64,000 bases of DNA from Litoditis marina (lineage: Eukaryota > Nematoda > Chromadorea > Rhabditida > Rhabditidae): NCBI GenBank assembly GCA_964036275.1, contig OZ038433.1, forward strand, positions 21,757,985 through 21,821,984, given 5' to 3'. The position numbers were made by a program, and so were the translations under genes. Positions 1-11,800 of this stretch are shown piece after piece; the first letter of the stretch is position 1, and every line of letters begins with the position of its first letter. The notes under the pieces were generated by a model, which was given only the letters and a program-made list of their open reading frames with translations, was not told the DNA's origin and ran no database searches.

Positions 1-1548
1 GAATTACGTTGAAATTCGACCCGTATTAGATCCCCCCCCCCCCCGATTGGTGGGGGTTACTGTACAATATTCTTCTTAACTGTGGGTTTGGACTAAGCGG
101 GGGCGATCGTTGAAAGGTTCCTGAATTGTACTAATGACCTCCATTTTTTGTTATGATAGTGGTTGTTGAATGTCGACATTGTACAATTACCCCTTTTACA
201 ATAACGCTCCCATTTATAATTACCTCCCTTTGTATAGAAAACTAAAGGTACGGGTGGGAATCAGTTTTACAGTTTTCCCGTCATGACTAACTCCTTTGTC
301 AGTTCATCTCTATGTGTAGTACCGGATACCAGTCCATGAGTTCAATTCAAATTGTTCTGGTCATGTGTTTCAGAACTGTTTGATAGGTATGGTCAACGTT
401 CTATTTTTGATTTGATTTGGGTGTCCCCTTGCCAGCTCAACAGTTCAAATCAAATGGCACAAACTCGATTTATCTCGCTGGAAAACGTATTTCAGAAGTT
501 ACGCGGTGTTGGTTAGCCACCAAGGTGATAAGCCAATTACGGGAAATATCTGTTAAAATTTTTTTTGAGCTCTCGAAAGATTTCTTGGTTATTCAAACAA
601 CAGAAACGAGAAGTCTTTTCAGAAATCAACGTTCGTCATCTCTCAGCTGACACTATGATATCACTGATCATATCTTTCGTATTTTGAACAAGTAGTGAAC
701 GAATCCTACAAATTCTCTCAGTCCATTCTGATAATATCGTTTTTACTGAGAGAATGAAAAACATTCAAGCCACCGCGAGAAAAGTCTATTTTTAATATGA
801 AAGTCAATTTTCCGTAAAACGTTTGAGCTTGAATCTGTTCCGCTCTATCTGTCTCTGATCTGAGCATGTTCCGCTTGAGCAGATGTTCGATGTTTGAGTT
901 TAATTAGATGGCGAATACAAAAAATTGTATTCGGCTACAATGTAGCTGTGGCCTTCGTGCGCACACACCTCAATTACTGTGAGTCGCAATCTTGACTGTC
1001 TCTGTGTTACTTCCTTCTTCTGTATTTCACTTCCTGTCTGATTCTCCGTCAAAACTTGAATGTTGAATTATGAATTTCGCATTTGTCAGTGTTTGAATCT
1101 CATAATCATCTCTGAGACATTCACTTTTAATTTGTTATATTTGTATATTCTCTATTTCATTCATGTACGAGACTTTTGGACGTTATACGAAATAAGTTAG
1201 TTCAACACTAAGTTGGGCATTAACCTTGTTTTACGTAATACGGATGTTCATCAATATAAATATTTCATTGAGCGTGAACGTAAAGTTCGTACACAAAGTG
1301 TCTAAACCAACTTTTTCATCAAAATTAGCCACTAGCTTCGGTGCAGTTTGCAGATTGTTTTCTTCGAAACGGATTTTCATGTACTGATTAAGTTGCCACG
1401 CCCACTCAAGAACTTGCAGTGTCGGTTAATTTCGCCGTTCTAAACCTACACACTGTGACTGTGATGAGCAGGTTAGTTTTCGTAGATGTTGTTCATTGGC
1501 AAATCAGAATTGGTCGGGACGGAAACTATTTAAACCATCCTGATGGGG
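1..1548. other. Left flank without a supported gene
   Basis: AT-rich sequence with a run of C at 33-45 and no reading frame that I can join with plausible splice sites. A 77-codon frame at 417-650 has no homology I recognise and no acceptor at its start. I see only intergenic DNA here. Confidence 0.5.
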
Positions 1549-1783
1549 TATACTCTGTTTCACCAATTAATGTCCTCCTACAGTAATCCGTCGAATGTTC
1601 AGGAGGCTTTTCTAATGATGCAACTCATTATTCTGGTTTCAAACTTTCAGAGTTTGTAGTAGTAAAGGTGCAGAAGACACCACCCAAGTTTGGTGAGAAT
1701 CCAAAAATTGAAAAATACCAAACTTTGACCTGGAAGTTTGAGCATATTACTGTAGAGGGTTATAAGTGAGTGAAACAGACGTA
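1549..1783. mobile_element. Foldback element, TATAGTTCGTTTCAC family, copy 1
   Basis: The two ends are imperfect inverted repeats. The left end reads TATACTCTGTTTCACCAAT followed by a CTACAGTAATC motif. The right end carries the complementary TTACTGTAGAGGG motif and a closing GTGAAACAGA. The same two ends bound elements at 32860-33095, 37107-37336 and 62797-63024. There is no transposase frame, so this is a non-autonomous, MITE-like element. Confidence 0.65.
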
Positions 1784-1922
1784 TTTCACCCAAAAAGTGA
1801 CTAACTATCTCAACTCTGGGCCAGAACTATACCTGTTGAGTTCAACGAGTACTTTTGTCAAAACGCCATCGATAACACTTGTTTTGTTACAACACAGCAA
1901 CTTTTCCACGGCGAGCTCACAA

Positions 1923-3980
1923 ATGGAACACAAGCCTTTTCAACCAAGCGGTTTGTTGCAGTGGTCACTAACCACGAGTTTCAGCCCGTTTCTGATCAAT
2001 CGCGACAATTTCCGTGGGTCTCTGGAAGGATTTGCTACCGCATACGCCTGCCAAGAAAGGCATGGGTATTTCACTCTTCAAAACTATATTTTCTCCTCTC
2101 TATCGGTATTGAATACCTTATGTGGTGTACTCACCTTGTTCATACTTCTGAAGATGCCTCGCACCATATACCGAAAAGTGCTTCTACTACAATGTATTTT
2201 TCCAATGATGTTATCCCTAGCTCTGGCCTATTTCTGTCAGTTCAGATTTGTTCTGCCATATCCCGTACTTATGGTAACCCACTTCCATGTATCTCCTCAG
2301 TTCACCTGGGCTCAAATGTGCGTAGAGGCAAATCTATTTGCGGGTAGTATAATTATCATCTTGTACACCCTCGTGTTCAACATCGTACACGTCGTACCTC
2401 CTTCAATGAAAGCACACGAGCGGTGGCTGAAACTTGGTCTACGATCATTTTGGCCGATTGTTGCTGTACCAGCCCTCGCGTTCAACGCTCTCAATATACT
2501 TGGCTATAACTGGGAACAAGAAGAAATAGAGAAGGACATCAGAGATTGGGACATCAACGTGTCTCATATTTTTGAGTCGAACGCAGCGGTAATAATCACG
2601 GTAAGCTCTTTTCGAAAGACTGTCAGCATATCTGAACTCAGAATAATTTCTTGCCGCACAGTGACTAACGTACGGGTCGGTATGGAGTGGCTGAATTGCA
2701 AATCGAACTTTGATGGCTGAATTGCGAATCGATATACGGCACAAAACTCAAACTATGATTACTAATTGGATCTTGTTGTTAGATTTTTCGCATTTAAGTG
2801 GGCGCCACATATTCAACACCGAACATGCACTATCGCAGAGAGAAAACTACGAAATAACTGATATTTTCCGTACTATAAGCACTAATGCGTATTTTGGATA
2901 TGTACACTTCTTGATCCGCATTGCAATTACTACACTGCTAGCCAGCTGCAAAACTAAACTGAATGTTCCGAACTCGAATTCGTACATGCTAATTATAGTA
3001 GACCAAAGTAGTGATTATTATTATTCTAGCGAGTAAACATCCTACCTCAAATTTTCTTGACTTTTATTCGTATTAACCCCTTTTGGAGCTTTACATCTGG
3101 GAATCACTACCAAGTCTGCTCATGAGATTTACTTTGCAGCTCAACAAGTACTTCACAGGCGCTGTAGCGTTGATGTTCCTTTTCCTTTCAACAGTGTTTG
3201 GTATTATTTTCTACTTGATTAGATTGTGGGTTGCAGATTCTTTTCTTTTCCAGAGAGATAGCAAACCAAACAACTGCAAAAAAAATGAACAAAATTACTG
3301 ATGGAATTCGAATGCTATATTTTTAACCCAACTTTAAAAAATTCTGAGATGTTTTAGCTCTTGTACTCAGGTATTATCGACTGCAAGTGTCCAGACATTG
3401 TTCACCACTTGGTCAATTAGCTGTATTTCTGTACTTTGTTTTTTATCCAATTCAGAACATTCAAAATGATTCGCGTTCGTCGTTCGAGCACTTCTGCCGC
3501 CCTCCTTCGGATGTACCGAACGATGACCTTCACAATCACGGCTTACCTTTTGGTCACAACGTTTTTCTTGTTGACCCCTTCCATTGTATTTTTCAGTAGT
3601 ATTCTGGCATTTCCACCGCATTCTACGTGGTAAGTGCACTGAAACACAGAAAATATCTGTTTGATTTGTCCTTGATCTTAAAAACTGGAAATGGATAAGT
3701 TAGCTGTGTGCTTCTGGAAACTGGAAAAAGTTAGCTGTGTGCTTCTTCTAAATACACTCGTTTCAGTTTACCTTATTTTATCTTCGTAGTATCACCCGTG
3801 CTCACCGTGAATATCTACCTGACCACAACGCTTCTGGTTCTGGTCTCCAGTTTCCGGAGAACAGTTTTCAACCTATTCCGGCGAATGATCGGAAAGACGG
3901 AGAGAAGTCCCTCGATAACTGTGATCGTGCCAAGAAACCGCATCAATTCATTCAACCTGTCACCCATGCATATGCATTGA
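1923..3980 (+). CDS. Seven-transmembrane chemoreceptor, Srh/Str superfamily-like
   Basis: Proposed exons are 1923-2600, 3140-3193, 3421-3629 and 3767-3980. All junctions are GT-AG and in phase, giving about 384 residues. Hydrophobic segments in order: TM1 around FTLQNYIF..LFILL, then the KMPRTIYRK loop; TM2 (LLLQCIFPMML); a PYPVLM loop; TM3 (AGSIIIILYTLVF); TM4 (PIVAVPALAFNAL); TM5 across exons 2-3 ending in KMIRVRR; TM6 (ITAYLLVTTFFLL); and TM7 (YFIFVVSPVLTVNIYL). A basic tail (FRRTVFNLFRRM) follows. The short K/R-P loop after TM1 and the tail after TM7 suit nematode Str-superfamily receptors, which sit in ciliary membranes of sensory neurons. The start is uncertain: the first ATG leaves an extracellular leader of about 60 residues, and a short 5' exon may be missing. 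The exon 2/3 join is the weakest, chosen because it keeps the frame and one continuous TM5. Confidence 0.7.
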
Positions 3981-4121
3981 CAACTCTGAAGTTGTTCTAA
4001 CATTCATTTATCGTTCCATTACTGTATGAAAAAACTATATGAGAAGATAAAAAGGGTAATGAAAGCCGGTACCTTAGAAAAAAAGTATTCAAAAAATGAA
4101 TATTTTGATTGTTGATAATGT

Positions 4122-4175
4122 GTTATTGCATGTCGCGGCCGCTGCGCTACATGGAAGCCATTTTGCCAGACGTCG
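4122..4175. repeat. GCGGCCGC-containing dispersed repeat
   Basis: A GC-rich block (GTCGCGGCCGCTGCGCTAC then GGAAGCCATTTTGCC) recurs at 7437-7485, as part of the duplication, and in inverted orientation at about 34163-34215. It interrupts otherwise AT-rich DNA and has no open frame. Confidence 0.5.
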
Positions 4176-5153
4176 AGCACGTAATAATCACGTAATCGAG
4201 GGGAATGACTCAAAAATCATACATCGACCAACTTCGTCTACGACTGAAAGAGTGAAAGAACTGACGAGGCGTGCTCTGAAATTGCTCGCTTGATTAAAAC
4301 ACGCTTCAAACTGTTTCATATATTAAAACCTCCAGAGGAACTTAAACACCTTTGCATCCTGATCATGTGTCGGAAATGAACTGTAGTGGGAAGTCAGCAC
4401 ACTTAGGTTGCAAACTGCCTTTTCAACGGTAGGAACAATCTTGTTTGCTGTAAAAATTATAAATATAACGTTTATCCACAAATATTGCGCTTAATTGGTT
4501 GTGCATTTGCGTTCTGCGTTTGAAATTCACGAGCAAATAAAAATTTACAATAAAGCGTTCCTCTCCGATGATGTTTCTTTGAGGTGCGGTTCCTTTGAAC
4601 TTTCCGCACCCTTTTCTGACTTATTAAACAGGTATGGAATACTAGAGATATGTTGTGCACGTAATCTGGGAAAAAAACTTTGAAAAACGGTGAATTTGGT
4701 TGAAAGTGGCGTTTTTATCGTTATGTATTTGCGTTGTCTTTCGTTCCTTGCCGCTCTATTTTGTGGCACACTCCTTCACAACTCAGATCATTCTTCATTC
4801 TGCTCAAAACGGTATAACCGAACACAACTCACCAACATGCACACTCTTTACTAACTATGTATGTTACAAACGCTATAAAGTGTACTACGGACTCATCTTG
4901 GGTTCATGTGCACCCACTTTACTTTTGTATACCAAATGTCCAGGATGTAATAACAGAAACCGAGGTGCACCCACAGCTTGTTGCGATTCGAATTCACACT
5001 AAATTGGGTTATTTTGTTGTGGCTCAGCGTGAAGTCCTCGATATTACAGCTGAACAAAGAACACAAAAACTGTTTAATAATCAGAATCTCTTTCAACCCA
5101 TTGGAAACGTTTGTAATTGGTTTTCAGATTGAATATGTATTGTTTGAGATTAG

Positions 5154-5160
5154 TATATAA
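5154..5160 (+). promoter_or_regulatory. TATA box of cysteine-rich peptide gene, copy 1
   Basis: TATATAA lies 39 nt before the ATG, followed by a CAACATCAACTG stretch suitable as an initiator. The identical arrangement is kept in the second copy at 8456-8462. Confidence 0.6.
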
Positions 5161-5198
5161 ATTGTTGAGGAACTCAACCAACATCAACTGTGTCAGTC

Positions 5199-6368
5199 AT
5201 GGTGAGTGGTTTACGAATACTCTATTCTAGACTCACCTCGGAATACTTCGATACTTTTCGGGAGCTCGATTTCGCCCACAACCTAATACTCAGTTCTTGA
5301 ACCTGATCAACCACTCTATCTTCTGTTTGTTTTTCTCTCGATTTCGTATTTTTCTGTTACCCAAAGGTATGGTTGTTATAGACGAGCCCTATCCTAGCCG
5401 TGTTGAGTGTCGTCTGTGTGACTGTCGTCTACTCCTACAGTATCACAACCTGTGAACTGTTCTGTCAAGGATCGCCAGGCTACAACTACAACTGCGAACC
5501 AGGAAACTCGACTGCGTACGTTTCAATGGCAGCTTATAAAATTTGCCAAAAATAGTGACTTCGCGATGTAGGTGAATAACCATAAATAAACTGAAAACTA
5601 GGTCTGTAAACATGAGATTCATGTGGTTAAGAATTCAATTGCTGAAAGGTGTTCAATTGCAATTCGTTAGGGAAAGATTAACGTTTCCTACCTTGAATCA
5701 GTTTAAACTGGGGACTCTTAACAAATAATAGTTAACGTGTTCAATCATCATGGGTTGGAGCTTTGAGTCAATAAGCACAATAAACAACAACTTGCTTCAT
5801 CAGGTTCAATTTCGGCTCGAAATGCTTCGAGAAATGCTACAATAGGTGCATCGTGAGCTCGGACTGCATTTCAAACTCGTCCTACAAGTAAGTAAAATGC
5901 TCAAACGTTCGGTTATCCCGTAGTTGAACATTTTTTCAAGATTTTGTCACCTTATCAATTGGTACCCAGTGAGCAATTTCATCTTATTTAATTTTTTTTT
6001 CAAACACGTCAAAAAGGTGTTGTCTTTTAGGGTGCGCTCATACTTCGAGCCCCCAGATTGGGAGGCAGCGGCCTAAAGGTGCAACTTGTATGTATCGATT
6101 GAGCCTCTCGAGCACCTGGGTGCCCAATCGATACTCATAGATTGCATATTAGTGCCGCTGCCTCCCAATCTGGAGGCTCGAAGTATGACCACCTTCTGAG
6201 GACACTGATATATGTATGTGTTCTCATTAGAAACTAGGATATACAGTATGCTGCCTTGGAGAAGAACTAGAACAACGTTGTTGCAGGTGCTGTTTGAGTG
6301 CCTCAGGCACAAAATCCTCCAAATGGGAGCTGAACACGACCGGATGTCATCACGCTTACTGGCCTTGA
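5199..6368 (+). CDS. Secreted cysteine-rich peptide, copy 1 (WAP-like spacing)
   Basis: Exons are 5199-5201 (the ATG alone), 5382-5515, 5804-5887 and 6287-6368. All junctions are GT-AG and the product is 100 residues. Residues 1-21 form a hydrophobic signal peptide (MTSPILAVLSVVCV onward). The mature part has ten cysteines at 25, 29, 39, 53, 57, 61, 67, 75, 76 and 94, including a CC pair, and three N-glycosylation sites (NST, NSS, NTT). The five-residue C-x5-C step ending in Asp, followed by a CC pair, resembles a WAP/four-disulphide-core domain. However, the spacing before CC is seven rather than the usual five, so the family call is tentative. The role is unknown; defence or protease inhibition would be usual for such folds. 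It differs from copy 2 by almost nothing (for example Ser/Thr at residue 84). Confidence 0.75.
6031..6193. mobile_element. Foldback element inside intron 3 of peptide copy 1
   Basis: About 33-bp inverted ends (CATACTTCGAGCCC with GATTGGGAGGCAGCGGC, and the complement on the right ending GTATGACCACC) flank about 90 bp, itself partly palindromic around ATCGAT. Intron 3 of the second gene copy lacks it, so it inserted after the duplication or was lost from copy 2. Confidence 0.8.
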
Positions 6369-8455
6369 GTCGATCAATCAATGAATATTCACGATTATCC
6401 TGTTCGAACCCTAACAAAAAACGGTGTACATTGTTACAACAACCGTCAGCATCTGGAATATATTTTTTTATAAAAAAAAGTCATATGATGAGCTCGAAAA
6501 TTCAATTTGAAAAGTACAAGCATAATCTGCTGAGAGGGTAACATTTATAAATGTATACCTGACGTTTGAGTTCACTACAACTACGTATCATTGTGGTGCA
6601 AATAAATTCGAAACTTGAAAATTCATTAAACCCTATGAAATTGAGATAGAGCACGTAGAAACGTGTTTCATTCAAGAAAAGCATCAATTAATTTTGGAAA
6701 CTCTCTCCTTTTTAAGAAGCAGATATTGGCTCAGGGACGGTTGATTATATGACGCACGACAAACTGGAAAAATATTACCAGGCTATAATTTACCTGTGAT
6801 CATTACGTGTCGAGACACGAATACAATTGTGTTACTTCCTCTAGATTTATTTTTTATCCTATCATAGTTCAATAGTATAATCGTCATGATAACTTAACGG
6901 TACGGCCACTCTGAACGTCCTGGGACAGAGACTTCGTAACCCGCGAAAATACCTCAAAATAGCCATGGTCACCGACCATGAATGACTGAGAACGCCCGTG
7001 GTAACAGACATCGTCGCTCTCAACCAGTCTGAGAACATGCGGGCTCTACCCAATGACCGTAGTTTGGAGACAGACCTTTCGTTGACTGCAACTTTTAAAT
7101 TTGAAATAAAGTCAAAGTTCGGCTATTTCCTTTGCTTTTGATATGTAAATTTGTGTTTCAAGTTCATTTCTTCAATAGTAATATTTTGTTAAAGGAACCA
7201 CATCAATTCATTTATTGTTTTTCCACGGCCACCAAAACCTAACTCCCGGTTCGGAATGAGTTCCGGTGACTCCTTGTACAGATATTGATAAAAGTTCAAT
7301 GAACTGAACCATACTTCTCAAATGTTCTATTACTAGACGAGAACACTATATGAGAAGAATAAATGACAATGAACGCCGGTACGTTAAAATGAAAGTATTA
7401 AAAAAAATGAATATTTTGATTGTTGATAATGTGTTATTGTATGTCGCGGCCGCTGCGCTACGCGAAAGCCATTTTGCCAGAAGTTGAATGCGTAATCGAG
7501 GGAAATGAATCAAAATCATACATCGACCAACCACGTCTACGACTGAAAGAGTGAGAGAAGTGACGAGGCGTGCTCTGAAATTGCTCGCAATTATATGATT
7601 AAAACACGCTTCAAAGTGTTTCATATATTAAAACCTCCAGGAACTTAAACACCTTTGCATCCTGATCATGTGTCGGAAATGAAGAGTAGTGGGAAGTAAG
7701 CACACCTAGGTTGCAAGCTGCCTTTTTAACGGTAGGAACAATCTTGCTTGCTGCAAAAATTAAAAATTTAGGGTTCATTGACAAATATTGCGCCTAGTTG
7801 GTTGTGCTTTCGCTGTCTGCGTTTGAAATTCACGACCGAATAAAAATTTACAATAAAGCGTTCCTCTCCGATGATGTTTTTTGAGGTGTCTTTGGTTTGA
7901 ACTTTCCGCACCCTTTTCTGACTTATTAAACAGGTATGAAATACTAGAGATATGTTGTGCACGTAATCTGGGAGAAAAACTTTGAAAAACGGTGAATTTG
8001 GTTGAAAGTGGCGTTTTTATCGTTATGGATTTGCGTTGTCTTTCGTTCCTCGCCGCTCTATTTTGTGGCACACTCCTTCACAACTCTGATTATTCTTAAT
8101 TCTGCTCAAAACGGTATAACCGAACACAACTCACCAACATGCACACTCTTTACTAACTATGTATGTTACAAACGCTATAAAGTGTACTACGGACTCATCT
8201 TGGGTTCATGTGCACCCACTTTACTTTTGTATACCAAATGTCCAGGATGTAATAACAGAAACCGAGGTGCACCCACAGCTTGTTGCCATTCGAATTCACA
8301 CTAAATTGGGTTATTTTGTTGTGGCTCAGCGTGAAGTCCTCGTTATTACAGATGAACAAAGAACACAAAAACTGTTTAATAATCAAAATCTCATTCAACC
8401 CATTGGAAAAGTTTGTAATTGGTATTCAGATTGAATATGTATTGTTCGAGTTTAG

Positions 8456-8462
8456 TATATAA
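8456..8462 (+). promoter_or_regulatory. TATA box of cysteine-rich peptide gene, copy 2
   Basis: TATATAA lies 39 nt before the ATG at 8501, as in copy 1, with the same CAACATCAACTG stretch downstream. Confidence 0.6.
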
Positions 8463-8500
8463 ACTGGAGATTAACTCAAACAACATCAACTGTGTCAGTC

Positions 8501-9402
8501 ATGGTGAGTGGTTTATAGAAAATTTTATTCTGGACTAATCTTGGAAAACAAATTTTTTGAGAGCTTGATTTTGCTCACAACCTAATACTCAATTCTTGAA
8601 CTTGACGAACCACTCAAAAACAAAACTTGTTACCCAAAGATATGGTTGTTGCAGACGAGCCCTATCCTAGCCGTGTTGAGTGTCGTCTGTGTGACTGTCG
8701 TCTACTCCTACAGTATCACAACCTGTGAACTTTTCTGTCAAGGATCGCCAGGCTACAACTACAACTGCGAACCAGGAAACTCGACTGCGTACGTTTCAAT
8801 GGCAGCTTATAAAATTTGCCAAAAATAGTGACTTTGCGATGTAGATGAATAAACATAAATAAAATGAAAACTAGGTCTGTAAACATGAGATTCATGTGGT
8901 TAAGAATTCAATTGCTGAAACGTGTTCAGTTGCAGTTTGTTATGAAAATATTCCTACCTTTAATGTGGGGACTCTTGACAAATTGAATTCCATTGGTTTA
9001 TTCATCATGGTTTTGAGTAAATAAACAACCACATTCTTTATCAGGTTCAACTTCGGCTCAAAGTGCTTCGAGAAATGCTACAATAGATGTATCGTGAGCT
9101 CGGACTGCATCTCAAACTCTTCTTACAAGTAAGTGAGGTTGCGAATTGTTGGGTGTAACTATATTCTTCGAGATTGGTCGTTTTTTTTCTCTCTTTTGTT
9201 GAAAACAGTTTTTTTAAAGATTTCCGTAACAACTTCTATTTCATCAAATTAAAACAAATGACGTCAACAGTTATGTTGCATAGTGACCTAATTATAAAAA
9301 CAACAACAATGTTGTTTTAGGTGCTGTTTGAGTGCCTCGGGCACGAAAACCTCCAAATGGGAGCTGAACACGACCGGATGTCATCACGCATACTGGCCCT
9401 GA
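8501..9402 (+). CDS. Secreted cysteine-rich peptide, copy 2 (WAP-like spacing)
   Basis: Exons are 8501-8503 (ATG only), 8655-8788, 9045-9128 and 9321-9402, giving 100 residues. The signal peptide, ten cysteines and three glycosylation sites are the same as in copy 1. The donor at the end of exon 2 is inside an open frame: reading through gives a 60-residue product ending ICQK. I prefer splicing at GC|GTACGT because it restores phase and joins a second cysteine-rich exon. The exon ends are identical in both copies, which argues that both genes work. A possible AATAAA poly(A) signal is at 9486-9491. Confidence 0.75.
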
Positions 9403-10774
9403 TTTGATCAATCAATGAACATTCACGATTATCTTGTACTAAACCAAATCAAAATGAATTGCGAAAAACAACCATCAGCTCTACAAATAAATTGGGAATT
9501 CAGATATAATTTGACTAAATCTTAGCCTTTATGAGTGTATTTAACTGGATCACAACGTACCATTTTGGTACGAAAAACCGAATCTACAAACTTCATTGAA
9601 CGACGTAAAGCTGAGACTTCCATCAAAATATGGGCAATGATTGCGGAAGTAACCAAAAGTCACTCCAAACCGGGGTAGTATATTTTTCCGGTGGTGGAAA
9701 TATGAGTAAGTTAGTGGGGTTTTTCGGCACGATCACAGTGAACGAGACGCTTCGGTCGGTTTGTCCTGACTATTCAATTTACTTATAGTTTATATAGTCT
9801 TGGTTAGATTTTTTTTGCGGGTGGGCGTGGGAATGTATAAAATATTTCTTCGTTTCTCAGTACTCTATCTCAATCCAACTATTGAAATTTGGAAAGCAGT
9901 GAGATCTCTTACTTTAGTTAGGCACAATCTAAAAGCCGAATAATTCAGGCGAATGATTAGAAAGTATGCTCACCTGTTCGAAAATATAGACGCTCCTTCA
10001 CGTTAGAGACAAGATGGAATAGAATAGATTTATTCGCGATTCCACACGTCTCCACATTGTTGAATGTGGCACTCATACTGGCGAAATAAAAAAAGTGGGA
10101 AAGAGATGTGATTGATTCGTTACGCATATGTCGAGGCAAGATAGAATCAAAATGTTAAGTTGAAGAAAAGTAAGATAATGGAACACAGTTGACACTGGTA
10201 AGGTGGAAGAACCAAAAAGTGTGTGCGTTCTGTTTATTTCATGTAAATCTGAAAACTGAAAGCATTTCAAGCATGCTCAAAACAATTTCGACTTTTTTTT
10301 TAAAATTTAGACTGTAATTTTTATTCTTTCGGTTCAGATAATTGTGTTATCACTGAATAAGATCGCTGATTTGGATCTGTGAACATTGTTCAAGAGACCT
10401 TCCTGAGCCTGAATAGCGAATTCCGAAGCATTCTATCTTCCAACTTGTACACCATGCCACTTTGAATACTGTTCTCTGCTTATAGCGTCACTGTAGTTTA
10501 CATTTGTTCTATTTCTGTACCAAGCGGTAGTCTGCAACTACAAGTAGTAGTGTGAAGAGATAGCAAAGAATGCCGCATGGCATGTTTGCCAACGATGTCT
10601 GATGGTCAAAAGGATCAAAAAGATCAGTCATGGGGTACTTCTTCAATGAACTGCCTTGTATTAGGAAAAATAGTTTTTGCCACGTTCACCGAATGTGTAA
10701 TTTATAAAATCAGAAGTAAACATCACGTTTTTGACACAAACTGTTTACGCATTAAAAAAAAAGCTTTTCTCATC

Positions 10775-11505
10775 TGTGAACATCGATAGCATTGTCTTCG
10801 ACCATAACGTAGGACTTCTGTAGAATGAAGTTCAGTGTTTTATTCAGTTTTTCAGACAAGTCGGTTTCATTATACACAACATTAGATTCTTTGTTTTAAT
10901 GAAAGGTAAACAGTATATAACACATTTGATTTTTCTGTGTTTCAAATACAGAGCAAAAAATTACCCCGTTATCTCTTCAAATTAACTCGCTACTTAATGA
11001 CAAATATTGCGCCTAATTGGTTGTGCGCTCGCGTTCTGCGTTTGAAGTTCACGACTAAATGGAAATTTCAATAAAGTGTTCCTCTCCGATGATGTTTTTT
11101 TTCAGGTGTGTTTGGTTTGAACTTTCCGCACCCGCTTCTGACTTATTTAAGCAGGTATGGAATACTAGTGATATGTTGTGCACGTAGTGTGGGAGAAAAA
11201 CTATGAGAAACGGTGAATCCGGTTAAAAGTGGGCATTCTAATAAGGAATTGTGCACTTTTTCATCGCACGTTTCTAAATTGTGGTGTGTTTAACATGTTC
11301 GACGTGACTGTGCTATTGACTAACAGTATAATTCCTTAATGAACTTGTGAACATCGATAGCATTGTCTTCGACCATATGGTAGACTTGTGTAGAATGAAG
11401 TTTAGTGTTTTATTCAGTTCGTTTTTCAGACAGGTCGGTTTCATTTTACACAATATTAGATTTTTCTTTTTGATAAGGTAAACAGTATATAACAAATTTA
11501 GGAGT
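10775..11505. repeat. Direct duplication flanking a repeat
   Basis: A block of about 155 bp at 10775-10930 recurs in direct orientation at 11345-11505. Shared landmarks are GTGAACATCGATAGCATTG, then AGAATGAAGTT and AGGTAAACAGTATATAACA. The roughly 415 bp between them include the 10980-11240 copy of the peptide-gene upstream block. The layout resembles a short element with direct terminal repeats, but there is no coding sequence between them. Confidence 0.55.
10980..11240 (+). repeat. Third copy of the peptide-gene upstream block
   Basis: Matches 4470-4720 and 7770-8010 (landmarks CAAATATTGCGCCTA, GCGTTCCTCTCCGATGATG, GTTGTGCACGTA). It stops before the TATA box and gene, so either this block is an independent dispersed repeat captured upstream of the peptide gene, or it is the remnant of a lost third gene copy. 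Confidence 0.55.
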
Positions 11506-11689
11506 TTTCGAGTGTTGAATCTAATAAAGGAAATGGTGTAGTGTAGCGACTCCCATGGGTATTGTGTGAAGAAAACTGCATGTCGATGTTTGCAGATAAC
11601 TATTCATCCCGGTAGATTGTTCTGAACGGTCTCGTTAACAATTTCGGCAGATAGTGTCATCAAAGTTCACTTCTCTCTTTTCTCTGTTT

Positions 11690-11800
11690 GCTTTTGTTCT
11701 ATTTCGGTACAAGTGGTAATCTGCCGTTACAAGTAGGAGTGACAAAAGACAGCAGAAAATGCCGATGTCATGTTTGCCAACCATGTTCAAGAGAACAAAG
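11690..11800 (+). repeat. Dispersed repeat, GTAGTCTGCAGCTACAAGTA family
   Basis: One of about seven copies: 10504-10625, 11690-11800, 17820-17950, 19414-19535, 27905-27995, a truncated one at 38625-38672 and an inverted one at 44115-44235. Common order: TTGTTCTATTTCTGTAC, then GTAGTCTGC, then ACAGCAAAGAATGCC, then TGTTTGCCAACGATG. Some copies keep a short open frame (SGSLQLQV and later C..CQ), others have stops in it. Confidence 0.6.

Larger units (their letters stand above)
4030..6400. repeat. Tandem duplication, left unit
   Basis: This unit is repeated in the same orientation at 7346-9430. Similarity runs from the ACTATATGAGAAGA motif near 4030 through the whole cysteine-rich peptide gene to the GATCAATCAATGAA motif beyond its stop, and weaker similarity extends further. 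The left unit is longer because it carries a foldback element in intron 3 that the right unit lacks. Confidence 0.85.
7346..9430. repeat. Tandem duplication, right unit
   Basis: Direct repeat of 4030-6400 with the same gene, promoter and 5' flank. Divergence is low in exons and moderate in introns and flanks, so the duplication looks fairly recent. Confidence 0.85.

Noticed and set aside
1629..1767. A coherent plus-strand frame after a TTTCAG (EFVVVKVQKTPP onward) that looked like a last exon
   Set aside because: It lies inside the foldback element 1549-1783, ends in that element's own inverted end, and upstream pieces do not join in phase.
4700..5002. 100-codon frame conserved in both duplicates (4700 and 8002) with a signal-like start
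   Set aside because: It has no ATG (starts TTG) and its conservation is explained by the recent duplication of the whole unit; the start overlaps a dispersed block also found at 10980.
10775..11505. Direct repeats considered as LTRs of a small retroelement
   Set aside because: No coding sequence, primer site or TG..CA ends could be seen; kept only as a direct duplication.
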